Origin: Bernardetiaceae bacterium
GTDB taxonomy: Bacteria > Bacteroidota > Bacteroidia > Cytophagales > Thermoflexibacteraceae
NCBI GenBank assembly: GCA_025057115.1
Contig: JANWWZ010000001.1
Coordinates: 62,001 to 126,000 of the forward strand
Length of the DNA stretch: 64,000 nucleotides
Direction of reading: 5' to 3'
In this document: one piece after another, positions 25,379 through 34,700 of the stretch
How positions within the stretch are numbered: the stretch's first letter is position 1
How the letters are laid out: each line of letters starts with the position of its first letter
The notes under the pieces: model-generated
Told to the model about the DNA's origin: nothing
What the model saw: only the letters and a program-made list of their open reading frames with translations
Databases searched by the model: none
Made by a program: the position numbers and the translations under genes

Positions 25379-25966
25379 TTACTTAAAATTTTCGATACAA
25401 ATATGCTCACTGCAAAGTTCAATTTCTTCAGACAAGTTGGAGGCGATGATAATGATGCGTTGTTGCTGGCTTTGAAGTTGTTCTTTAAACCATTGGGCAT
25501 TGGCAGCATCCAAATTGGTCGTAGGTTCATCTAGTAACAGAATAGGAGCCTGGCTAAAAAGTGCTAAAGCAATCCTTAATTTTTGTTTCATGCCTGAGGA
25601 GAGATAGCTCACGCGGCGATGTTGTACTTTTTCAAACTGTACTGCGGAGAAGAATTCTTTTATATCAACGCGCAAGGGTTTCAGCTGGCAATGCAATTGC
25701 ACAAGCTCTAGGACAGAAAATTCTTCTATCAACTCCATGTAAGGGGCGGCAAAAGCGATGTGCTTGAAAATATTTTCCTTATCGACGTTGTAGTCAATAC
25801 TGCCCTCTGAAGGCAGAAGCATGCCTGCTAGAATTTTCATCAAAGTAGATTTGCCACTACCGTTAGCTCCCACGATAGCGTACCTTTTGTTAGGTTGAAA
25901 ATGAGCATTTAAGTGCCGGAAAATCCACTCAAATCCGAAGCGCTTGCCCAAGTTTTCAACTCGCAT
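25379..25966 (-). CDS. ABC transporter ATP-binding protein
   Basis: 195 residues, a single compact nucleotide-binding domain. Walker A GANGSGKST, Q-loop region AFAAPYMELIEEFSVLE, signature YLSSGMKQKL, Walker B ILLLDEPTTNLD, and a late Ser where the H-loop His would be (IIASNLSEEIE). No permease is adjacent. In Bacteroidota a similar small ATPase often follows lpxA, as here (7 bases away). The partner and substrate are unknown; the missing H-loop His could slow hydrolysis. Confidence 0.88.
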   Translation of the reverse strand: MRVENLGKRFGFEWIFRHLNAHFQPNKRYAIVGANGSGKSTLMKILAGMLLPSEGSIDYNVDKENIFKHIAFAAPYMELIEEFSVLELVQLHCQLKPLRVDIKEFFSAVQFEKVQHRRVSYLSSGMKQKLRIALALFSQAPILLLDEPTTNLDAANAQWFKEQLQSQQQRIIIIASNLSEEIELCSEHICIENFK

Positions 25967-25973
25967 GACTATT

Positions 25974-26777
25974 TTACTCGTCTATTTCGCCATTGTCGTA
26001 CTTGGGTATTCCTCGCATCAGCCCTCGCGTTGCATTTTTAACGAAGGTGAGCACCTCATCGCGTTCGGCAGAAGGCGCGATTTTTTCTTCTATGGCGGCA
26101 ATGGCACGGGAATTATTCATTCCACTAAGGTAAAGAAGTCGGTAAATGTCTTGAATTTGGTTGATTGTTTCATTGCTAAACCCTCTTCGTCGCAAGCCGA
26201 CGGAATTAATGCCGACGTAACTAAGCGGCTCGCGTCCTGCTTTGGTGTAAGGCGGCACATCCTTGCGCACTAAGGAACCGCCCGAAATCATTGCATGTTT
26301 GCCAATTTTGACAAATTGGTGGACAGCACTAGTGCCACCAATGACTGCATAATCTCCTACCTCTACATGCCCCGCTAATTGTACTGAATTGGCAAGAATA
26401 CAATGGTTGCCTATAATACAGTCGTGTGCTACGTGTACGTATGCCATTAAAAGACAATGACTGCCCACAATAGTGGTGTATTTTTCCTTTGTGCCGCGGC
26501 TTACGGTTACGTATTCGCGAATAGTGGTGTTATCACCGATAACGGCAGTGGTTTCCTCTCCCTGAAATTTGAGGTCTTGCGGAATAGCAGCAATTACCGC
26601 TCCAGGAAAAATGCGGCAGTTTTTGCCAATCCTTGCCCCTGAACAAATAATAGCATGAGAGCCTATCCAAGTGCCTTCTCCTATCTCTGTATTTTCGTGT
26701 ATGACAGCAAAAGGCTCTATGATAACATTAGCTGCTATTTTTGCTTTAGGATGAATAAAAGCCAAAGGTTGATTCAT
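25974..26777 (-). CDS. lpxA: UDP-N-acetylglucosamine acyltransferase
   Basis: 267 residues. First step of lipid A synthesis: transfers a 3-hydroxyacyl chain from ACP to UDP-GlcNAc. It is a left-handed beta-helix of hexapeptide repeats (IHPKAKIAANVIIEPFAVI onward). The catalytic His lies in LMAYVHVAHDCIIG, and GSLVRKDVPPYTKAGREPL and GLRRRGF are conserved late blocks. It sits 30 bases after lpxC-fabZ in the lipid A cluster. Confidence 0.97.
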   Translation of the reverse strand: MNQPLAFIHPKAKIAANVIIEPFAVIHENTEIGEGTWIGSHAIICSGARIGKNCRIFPGAVIAAIPQDLKFQGEETTAVIGDNTTIREYVTVSRGTKEKYTTIVGSHCLLMAYVHVAHDCIIGNHCILANSVQLAGHVEVGDYAVIGGTSAVHQFVKIGKHAMISGGSLVRKDVPPYTKAGREPLSYVGINSVGLRRRGFSNETINQIQDIYRLLYLSGMNNSRAIAAIEEKIAPSAERDEVLTFVKNATRGLMRGIPKYDNGEIDE

Positions 26778-26807
26778 AAGGAACTAAAAATCACAAAATG
26801 CAATAAA

Positions 26808-28205
26808 CTACATCGGTTTTTTCTTCGACAAACTTGCAGTCAGTACGGCTTCGCAAACTAGGTTGCCCGCCACAAAAGCTTGTCCTTTCATTTTGAAAAT
26901 GCCGCGTTTGATAGGCGCTGTTAGTTCACAGCGAATAACTAACGTATCCCCTGGCAATACTGGTTTTTTGAATCGGCATTCATCGATGCCAAGAAAATAA
27001 GTCCAGTAATCATGAGGATTATCCACAGTACTTAGTGCAAAAATCCCACCTGTTTGTGCCATAGCTTCAATTTGAAGCACGCCTGGCATGACGGGATTTC
27101 CTGGAAAGTGTCCTTGGAAAAAGGACTCATTCATGGTGAGATTTTTGACCCCCACTACAGATTTATCATCTAAGTAAATGATTTTATCAATGAGCAACAT
27201 GGGATAGCGATGGGGTAGTTTTTCCATGATTTGGTTGATATTCAAAATAGGAGTAGTGGCTGGGTCATAAACAGGGGCTTGGTCAGGTTGGATTTTTTTC
27301 ATTGCCCTTTTGATTTTTCGGGCAAAAGCTACGTTGGCGGCATGTCCAGGTCGGGCTGCTAAGATTTGGGCGCGGAGAGGTTTACCTACTAAGGCTAAAT
27401 CGCCCAGTAAGTCTAGCAATTTATGGCGAGCGGGCTCATTCTTGTAGCGCAACTCTATGTTGTTGAGTATGCCTTCTTGCTTGACTTCTACCTTGGGCTT
27501 GTTAAAAAGTCTCGCTAAATATTCTAATTCCTCCTCATTGACCATGCGGTCCACTATCACGATGGCATTATCCAGGTCGCCGCCTTTGATGAGGTTATTT
27601 TTGTGAAGCATTTCCAGTTCATGGAGGAAGCAAAAAGTGCGGCAAGGGGCTATTTCCTCGGCAAATTGGCTGATATCGTTGAGATAAGCATGCTGGCTGC
27701 CCAGTACGGGAGAGTTGTAGTCCACCATTACTGTAAGACGATAGTCGTTGAGTGGTAAGGCAGCAAGTTCTACGTTTCGTTCCGGCTCGGAGTAGAAAAT
27801 GCCTGTAGGCACGTCGAAAAAGTCACGCATGATGTTTTGTTCCTCCAGACCGGCTTGGCGCAAGGCTTCCACAAATTGCAAGGCACTGCCGTCCATAATA
27901 GGGGGTTCGGGTCCGTCGAGCTGGATGAGGATATTATCTATTTGCATTCCCACGACGGCAGCTAGGGTGTGCTCTACTGTGTGTATGCGCGCGCCGTTTT
28001 GTTCTAAAGTAGTTCCACGGGAAACATCTACTACTAAATCGGCATCTGCATCTACTGTAGGCATGCCTGGTAAATCGACGCGCTGAAACTTAATGCCATG
28101 TCCAGGACGGGCAGGTAAAAAAGTCATGGAAGAAGGAATTCCCGTATGCAAGCCAACTCCTGAAACTGTTACGGCTTTTTTGATAGTATGTTGTCTAGTT
28201 TCCAT
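26808..28205 (-). CDS. lpxC-fabZ: Bifunctional LpxC deacetylase / FabZ dehydratase fusion
   Basis: 465 residues. Residues 1 to about 300 are LpxC, the zinc enzyme that deacetylates UDP-3-O-acyl-GlcNAc: QHTIKKAVTVSGVGLHTG, HTVEHTLAAVVGMQID with a zinc His, and RHKLLDLLGDLALVG with the other ligands. Residues about 315-465 are FabZ, the 3-hydroxyacyl-ACP dehydratase: LPHRYPMLLIDKI, FFQGHFPGNPVMPGVLQIEA with the catalytic His and Glu. The fusion is characteristic of Bacteroidota and links control of lipid A and fatty acid synthesis. It lies 2 bases after lpxD. Confidence 0.97.
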   Translation of the reverse strand: METRQHTIKKAVTVSGVGLHTGIPSSMTFLPARPGHGIKFQRVDLPGMPTVDADADLVVDVSRGTTLEQNGARIHTVEHTLAAVVGMQIDNILIQLDGPEPPIMDGSALQFVEALRQAGLEEQNIMRDFFDVPTGIFYSEPERNVELAALPLNDYRLTVMVDYNSPVLGSQHAYLNDISQFAEEIAPCRTFCFLHELEMLHKNNLIKGGDLDNAIVIVDRMVNEEELEYLARLFNKPKVEVKQEGILNNIELRYKNEPARHKLLDLLGDLALVGKPLRAQILAARPGHAANVAFARKIKRAMKKIQPDQAPVYDPATTPILNINQIMEKLPHRYPMLLIDKIIYLDDKSVVGVKNLTMNESFFQGHFPGNPVMPGVLQIEAMAQTGGIFALSTVDNPHDYWTYFLGIDECRFKKPVLPGDTLVIRCELTAPIKRGIFKMKGQAFVAGNLVCEAVLTASLSKKKPM

Positions 28206-28207
28206 TG

Positions 28208-29254
28208 CTACTGCTTTGAATTGTTGGCAATTATTTTTTCAAGGGCATCAAGCCTTTTGGCTATTTCCGGCAGTCTTTTGAAGATGGCAAAAGACCGCAT
28301 AAAGTCTTTGATATCTAATACCGGGGAGCCTATAAGGGTTTGATTTTCTTCCTTAATGCTCTTGATCACACCTGCTTGGGCACCGATAGTGGTGCGATTG
28401 GCTACTTTTAAATGACCCGCAAAACCTACCTGACCTGCAATTACGCAATTGTTGCCAATTTCCGTAGAACCAGAAATACCCGTTAAGGCAGCAATCACCG
28501 TGTTTTTGCCAATTTTGACATTATGGGCTACCTGGATGAGGTTATCCAACTTGACCCCGCATTGGATAAGGGTTTCACCCATAGTAGCACGGTCTATGGT
28601 AGTGTTAGCACCAATGTCTACATTATCTTCAATGACGACGTTTCCCACTTGAGGCACTGCTATGTAAGTGCCATCTGCCTGAGGAGCAAATCCGAAACCA
28701 TCACTCCCAATAACTGCTCCTGCATGAATAGTGCAGTTATTTCCAATGACACAGTTGTGATAAATTTTTACCCCTGCGTATATGGTAGTATTATTGCCAA
28801 TGGTGGTATTGTCTCCAATGTACACATGGGGATACACTTTTGTATTGTCGCCGATTTTAACATTTTGTCCTATGTAAGCAAAAGCTCCTATGTAAACATT
28901 TTCTCCTATAGAAGCGGAAGCGGCAATATAACAAGGTTGCTCTATGCCAGCCTTGACTTCTGAAGATTGGGTAAGTTTATTATACTCTCCCAGTAATTTA
29001 CTGAAGGCTACGTAGGCGTCTTCTACGCGAATGAGCGTAGCATTAATTTTCTTTCTAGGTACGAAGTCTTTATTGACAATAATAGCCGCTGCTTGGGTGG
29101 TGTAGGCATAAGGTTCGTAGAGCATGTTGGCTAAAAATACAATGTCAGTAGGGGAGGCTTCTTGTATCTTAGCTAATCCTTTGATGAGGCGCTGGCTGTC
29201 ACCCTCTATTTCTCCATTAAGTAACGCGGCTACCTGCTGTACGGTAAACTCCAT
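28208..29254 (-). CDS. lpxD: UDP-3-O-acylglucosamine N-acyltransferase
   Basis: 348 residues. Third step of lipid A synthesis, N-acylating UDP-3-O-acyl-glucosamine. The N-terminal uridine-binding domain (1-100) is followed by a long hexapeptide beta-helix; the catalytic His is in NLIQVAHNVKIGKNT. GSDGFGFAP and TTIDRATMG are family signatures. A TATCTTTG box (plus CAAAGATA, 29297-29304) inside the end of the HD gene could give an internal start, but no spaced TTG is seen. Confidence 0.96.
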   Translation of the reverse strand: MEFTVQQVAALLNGEIEGDSQRLIKGLAKIQEASPTDIVFLANMLYEPYAYTTQAAAIIVNKDFVPRKKINATLIRVEDAYVAFSKLLGEYNKLTQSSEVKAGIEQPCYIAASASIGENVYIGAFAYIGQNVKIGDNTKVYPHVYIGDNTTIGNNTTIYAGVKIYHNCVIGNNCTIHAGAVIGSDGFGFAPQADGTYIAVPQVGNVVIEDNVDIGANTTIDRATMGETLIQCGVKLDNLIQVAHNVKIGKNTVIAALTGISGSTEIGNNCVIAGQVGFAGHLKVANRTTIGAQAGVIKSIKEENQTLIGSPVLDIKDFMRSFAIFKRLPEIAKRLDALEKIIANNSKQ

Positions 29255-29293
29255 TGATATACAGACACTTGAGTGGTGTACTTCAAAAAGACC

Positions 29294-30535
29294 TTACAAA
29301 GATACATCTTTAGGATGGCATAGAAAGTACTTTTTCACAATTTTCGTAAGGGCTTTGATATTAGGCAAATCAGAAGCTTGGGCAACATCTTTTAACTCTC
29401 CGCGGCGAGTAAGAATCAAAATCCCTTCTTGAGTAGGTTGATAGGCTGCATTCGTGAGTTTGCCGTAGGTAACAAAATATTCTGCTTCAGCAAGGCTCAT
29501 TTTCCATTGTTGTGCCCATTTTTTGCGCAAGGCTTTAATTTCGGATTTGGGAATTTTTTCATCACTGATGTGCACTTTACACAACTTGCGACTAAGCAAC
29601 ATCTGGCATAAGCGGGATAGTATTGCGTCATTTTCATACTGCCACATTTTGATGCATGCCCAAATATCATGGTCGTCTAATTGGGCGAAGGCTTCCAAGT
29701 AGCGCGGATGACTTGTAAAGATTGCTTTATTTACTTGTTCTTGAAGAAATACCTTCAAAGCGGGAGTGGCAAAAACTGGCTTTCCAGAGGAAAACAAATC
29801 CTTTGCGCGGCGAATGGCTTGTAAAAGCATTTGTTCTGTGCTCACGGTAACTTTATGCATGTACACTTGCCAGTACATAAGCCGACGAGCAACAAGAAAA
29901 TTTTCAATACTGTAAATTCCCTTTTCTACAACTACTAATTTATCATCAACAATGTCGAGCATTTTGATAATTCTCATGGGATTAATGGCGCCCTCTTGCA
30001 CACCAGTGAAAAAGCTATCCCGCTGTAAATAGTCCAACCGGTCCATGTCCAACTGGCTAGCAACGAGTTGATGCAAAAATTTGCGGTGGTAAGTGCCTTT
30101 AAAAATTTGCAATGCTAAGGATAGAGCCCCGCCCATCTCTTTGTTGAGGGATTCTATCATCAGCAGGGAAATGTCTTCGTGGGGTAGGTTATCTAACAAG
30201 GAATTTTCTAAAGCATGAGAAAATGGTCCATGTCCTATGTCGTGCAACAAGATGGCTACTAATGCCGCCTCGTATTCTGCTTCCCAGATGTAGTGTCCCT
30301 TAGCCCGTAGAGTGTCTAAAGCCAACGACATGAGGTACATTGCGCCTAAAGCATGGTGAAAGCGCGTATGAATAGCGCCAGGATAAACTTGCTCTGTTAG
30401 TCCTAGTTGTTTAATTCGCCGTAGGCGTTGCAGCCAAGGGTGTTGGATAAGGTCAAAAATAAGTTGATTGGGAATGGTGATAAATCCATGAACTGGGTCG
30501 TTGATAATAGTCTTGCGGCGCAGTGGATCGCTCAT
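29294..30535 (-). CDS. HD-domain phosphohydrolase
   Basis: 413 residues. An HD domain with metal ligands is clear: HHALGAMYLM near residue 60 and LLHDIGHGPFSHALE near 105, then QLDMDRLDYLQRDSFFTG. It resembles the YdhJ/SAMHD1-like group of dNTP or nucleotide phosphohydrolases. The substrate is not known for the bacterial orthologues. In Bacteroidota the gene commonly precedes lpxD, as here, 40 bases apart, for reasons unknown. Confidence 0.92.
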   Translation of the reverse strand: MSDPLRRKTIINDPVHGFITIPNQLIFDLIQHPWLQRLRRIKQLGLTEQVYPGAIHTRFHHALGAMYLMSLALDTLRAKGHYIWEAEYEAALVAILLHDIGHGPFSHALENSLLDNLPHEDISLLMIESLNKEMGGALSLALQIFKGTYHRKFLHQLVASQLDMDRLDYLQRDSFFTGVQEGAINPMRIIKMLDIVDDKLVVVEKGIYSIENFLVARRLMYWQVYMHKVTVSTEQMLLQAIRRAKDLFSSGKPVFATPALKVFLQEQVNKAIFTSHPRYLEAFAQLDDHDIWACIKMWQYENDAILSRLCQMLLSRKLCKVHISDEKIPKSEIKALRKKWAQQWKMSLAEAEYFVTYGKLTNAAYQPTQEGILILTRRGELKDVAQASDLPNIKALTKIVKKYFLCHPKDVSL

Positions 30536-30688
30536 TTACACAGATAATTGGATTAAAACGAGCCATTCACGAGGAATGAAACACTCCATTAGCACAAAAT
30601 AACTGTTTTGCGTGGATATTATATTTCCCGTCTTTTAGTTGGGCTTCAAGGCGGGCAAGTTCGCTGGCGATATTGGCTTGTCGTTGCT

Positions 30689-31357
30689 TTACGTACCAGC
30701 GTTGACATTGCTGTCTTGTTTTTCGCTCAATATGCGATCTACCCTGTCTTCTACCGTTGTTTTGCCCTGTGCAATTTGCCGATAAGCCTCTGCTAAGGCT
30801 TGTTGATGCGCCACTTTTTCCTTGAGGCTCTCTAGTAAAGCCAAACTCTGGTGACTATCAGGTTTGAAAAGGGGCTGGTGGAGTGAAATAGTTGTTTGGC
30901 TAATTTGTTGTTTGGCTTTTAGGGTTTTTAGTTCTCCTTGCCATTGGTCAATTTGTGTTTTAAGCTGCATGGTTTGTTCTTCAAGCTGCTTAAAAGTTTG
31001 CTGGTAGTGTTGCAAGGCGCTTTCTGCAGATTGTACTTGCTGGAGAACGGCTTGTTTTTTAGCCAGTGCTTGCATTGCTAGCTGGTCTGCTTCGAGCTGA
31101 GATATATGTCCATCTCGAGCTTTTTCTAAGGCTACAATAGCTCTTCGTTCATAGTCTTGGGCAAGGTGTTTTTGAGCTTGGATCTCTTGCTGGTGGCGGA
31201 TGTACATAGCCTTGAGTTCTGCTAAACTTTTAAGGTTATCACTCAAATAGCTTTTGAGTTGATCGATGTGTTGCTCTACCAACAAAGCAGGATCTTCTGC
31301 CTGTTCTTTTTGCTTTCTGAAAAACGCATTGCATATGCGAGCAAGTAGTCTTTTCAT
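30689..31357 (-). CDS. PspA/IM30-like coiled-coil protein
   Basis: 222 residues, almost wholly helical. Early residues (MKRLLARICNAFF) form an amphipathic helix as in PspA/Vipp1, followed by EDPALLVEQHIDQLKSYL and a long coiled coil rich in Gln, Glu and Ala (AVLQQVQSAESALQHYQQTF). The family coats stressed membranes. The start overlaps the J-domain gene end by 4 bases, so they are probably translated together, behind the TamB-type gene. Confidence in the family is good but not absolute because coiled coils attract false matches. Confidence 0.78.
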   Translation of the reverse strand: MKRLLARICNAFFRKQKEQAEDPALLVEQHIDQLKSYLSDNLKSLAELKAMYIRHQQEIQAQKHLAQDYERRAIVALEKARDGHISQLEADQLAMQALAKKQAVLQQVQSAESALQHYQQTFKQLEEQTMQLKTQIDQWQGELKTLKAKQQISQTTISLHQPLFKPDSHQSLALLESLKEKVAHQQALAEAYRQIAQGKTTVEDRVDRILSEKQDSNVNAGT

Positions 31358-31716
31358 TGGGCAAACTTTTTTTCAAAATATTGATAAGCTACATTAATGC
31401 GCTGGGTAATTTCTAGGGCAATTTTTTGTTGGTCAGGTTGGTGAGCAAACTTGTCAGGGTGGTATTTTTTGATGAGATTTTTGTAGGAGGCTTTGATTTG
31501 TTCAAAACTCGCCCCAGGAGGCACTTCCAAGGCTTGGTAATGTGACAACTCTTCAGCTGTATAAACTGGAGCAGAAGTAGCGTAGCGTTCTTTGTGGTGT
31601 AAATTTTCTTGATACTGCTGTAATAGTTGCTCTAACTCTACTGCATCCCACTGAGAAGATGGCGTAAATACATCTGTAATATTAGCGCGGATAATTCTCC
31701 AAATTCGTTCGATCAT
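31354..31716 (-). CDS. J-domain protein (DnaJ-like co-chaperone)
   Basis: 120 residues. A J-domain occupies the C-terminal half: ALEVPPGASFEQIKASYKNL, then KKYHPDKF with HPD at 86-88, and a last helix with ITQRINVAYQYFEKKF. The N-terminal 55 residues hold a helix with no known domain. HPD stimulates the ATPase of Hsp70. The gene overlaps both its neighbours by 4 bases (TamB-type upstream, PspA-like downstream), so it may direct Hsp70 to membrane-bound work. Confidence 0.88.
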   Translation of the reverse strand: MIERIWRIIRANITDVFTPSSQWDAVELEQLLQQYQENLHHKERYATSAPVYTAEELSHYQALEVPPGASFEQIKASYKNLIKKYHPDKFAHQPDQQKIALEITQRINVAYQYFEKKFAQ

Positions 31717-34700
31717 GGCAATTGCTCTGTTTCTTCTTCTGATGGAAGGTAAATGTAGTTATCGCGGTAAGGAATTACTGGGTTGCGTTGCTTGGTAGAT
31801 TTACGCGGTTTTTTGCCAAAAAGTTCTGAAATGTTGTTAAAGCTACGCGTGTACATCATACTTGCCCCTGTAGTAACGTTAGCTCCTATCAAAGTAGAAT
31901 TGAAAGTATTAGCAATATTGCGCCGATACATCTTCATGCGCATTTTACCATCAGGAGTAAGTAAATATTCTACTGTCCAGTCGCCGGCAATGCTGCTGAT
32001 ATTAGCCCTATTTTGAACGTTTGTGAAGCTGCCATCGCGAGTAATGCGTACCCTGCCATTCATAAAACTGTAAGAGAGCCTGAGTTGCATGGTATTAAAA
32101 GCATTGGCATCAAAGCCGTTGAGGTCGATATCTACTTCCAAATTTTCATCTACTTGGGACATCCATGCACTCAACTGGTTGGCAATGAGCTCGCTTAAGC
32201 TATTGCCTGCCGATTGTCCAATGCCTTTGAAAGCATTTTCAGGAAGTAAGCGGCGCAGCATGAGCAGGCTAAATACTTGCTTTTGAAGTTCCTGTTCATC
32301 ACTTGCTAGCCTTGCTTTAAAAGCAGCAATAGAAGTTTCCAAAGAAATAGGAACTCCTCCAGCAATAATAGTGCGAGGATAATCAAAAAACTCTATGTTA
32401 TAGCTGATTTGTGGTCTGAGTAATTCACCAGCAAGGAACAGATCCACGCGCACAGGATAGCGCCTTTTCAGCTCGGGGCGGTTCAGAGTAGCACTATCCA
32501 ATTGTGCTCTTGCTAAAATAGGCGTTAGCGCTACTTTTTGAGTATAAGAAGCCACAATATTCATTTGCCCTTTAAATGGGTCGCCATTCCAAGTAATGGT
32601 GCTGCCTTGCTTGATGTCAAAAGATTTGCTAAACAGATTTTGAAAGGTAAAAAGGTAAGAGCCGCGCACAATTTCTACATCGCCAAACATGGTAAAATCC
32701 CCTTTAGTATCCAAATCCATTTTAAGTTTGCCGCGTGCGTTACCGCGTATAATATCTCCAGCCTTGCGGTCTAAAATGATTTCCATTTGGGCATCGGGGG
32801 TAATTTCTAAGTTTAGAGCAATGACTAACTTGGAAAGATCTATTTTGCGTTGTAGTTGCAGCTGTGCGGCCAGGCTATCTTGGGTGGTGGTGTCAGGTTT
32901 AAGTGAAACAAAGCGAATAAAACTCTTTTCTTCTGTGCTGGCGTATCCATCCAATGGCATGAAAATGCGCGTGCCGCGTTCGCTTATGGCATCGATGGTA
33001 ATTTGCAAGTTATTAGGCGGTCCGAAGATAGTCATTTTGCCAGTGGCTACTGCTGTGCCGTAGTAAAGCGCCTCTTCAGAAGGAGGTGTATTGAGCACCT
33101 TAAAACGGCGAAAATCGGCGCGCAAGTCAATGATAAAATTGGTAAAGCCATAGTGATACACCCCTCCGTCTAGAAAAGCTACGTTCTGATCCTCATCGCG
33201 CAAGCGCAATCTTCTAACAGCAATGCGGTCCTCTTCAAACAAAATGCGGTCATCAAAAAAATATGTCGTGTTGAGATAGTTAATTTTAAACCTCCCTCCT
33301 GAAATGAATAAGTCGCCGGCAATTTGTGGCGCCGTTGCTTGGCCGTAAATGCGCAATTGACCTTGTGCCTTGCCCGCCAGGTCGGAAGCGATATCAGTCA
33401 GGAACGATTCTAATACGGCGATATTGGTTTGGCGAAGGTCTATATTAAAGTCTACAGTATTGTCAGCCTGTTTATAAGTGCCTTGGATGTTCAATACTTC
33501 CCGTTGGTTGTTTATCAATGCAGATTGCATTGCAATGAGTTGCTCTTCTTGATCCCAGCTCACTTTGTTTTGCAGCTGACCGAGGAGAAAGTCGCCTAGC
33601 TTGAGATTTTGGATATAAACAAACCCATCAGCTTGAATTTGGTGATAAAGGTCCTTGAGAAAAACTTTGCCTTCTGCTTCTCCTTCAATTTTTTGTCCGA
33701 TTAAATTGCCAAGTAGTTCAATGCCAATGCGCTTGATTTCTATTTCTAACTCGGCTTCGGGATTTTCTGAAATGGTGCCCTTCACACTTATAAAGCGCTG
33801 ACCATCAGCAAAGTAAAAATTATTAATTCCAATTTCTTTGCCTTGAATGTCCACGAAAGCTGTATCAGTATTTTCCCAGCGATGGTCGTTGAAAACAGCA
33901 AACGAAGGGTGCAAAGTAAGTAGGTAGTGTTTTTGAGGCATAAAACGCAAATCGCCTTTCAGGGAGCCATGGTCAGAGCTATGAGCTGCTTGGGCAGAAA
34001 GTTCATAGCCAATGCGGTCCTTTTCCCAATGACCTCTTATTTGGATATTTTGGAGTAGTGTATCTGTTTTGCTACGCTGATCAGTTTGGTGCAAAAAGGC
34101 AGCCTTCAACTGCAATGTTGCACTGATTTGATTAGCAGTAGGAACTTTGGTAGTTTTACAAGAGGCGTTTACATCCCGCACTATCCAATTTCCATACTGA
34201 AGAACATCACTGCTCAAACTGAGCTCAAAATCCTTAGTTTGATCGCTACTGAATTGTCCCTTTACTAGACTGTTAGGACCCACTTGCAACTCTGGCAAAA
34301 GCATTTGGGTAAGTGGAGCCACATTGCGCAGGGCAATTGAATAGTGCATTTGGTAACTTTTTTCAAGCTGTTGTTGGGAGGGTTTGAGCTTGTTGGTAGC
34401 CAACTTCCGACTGTAGTAGTTTTCAATGGCTAATTGATCATTGCTTAGGTACAAAGCGTATTCATTTGCCAAAGTGCTTATATCTTTTACAAGCAAGGAA
34501 GGAGTAAAGTTACCCGTTGCTTCAAGGTCTATGAGATTGGAATAAAAACGCAAGGTGCTATTATTGGTTTTGAAGTGAGAGTAAAAAGTAACCGAGTCTA
34601 GCAGGATGTCTTTGCGGTCATAGAGAAAATACAGACTATCTAAGCGGATATGTCCAGTTAAGTTGTCAGGGTCGAAGCCATTAAGATGGCAGTGGAAGGC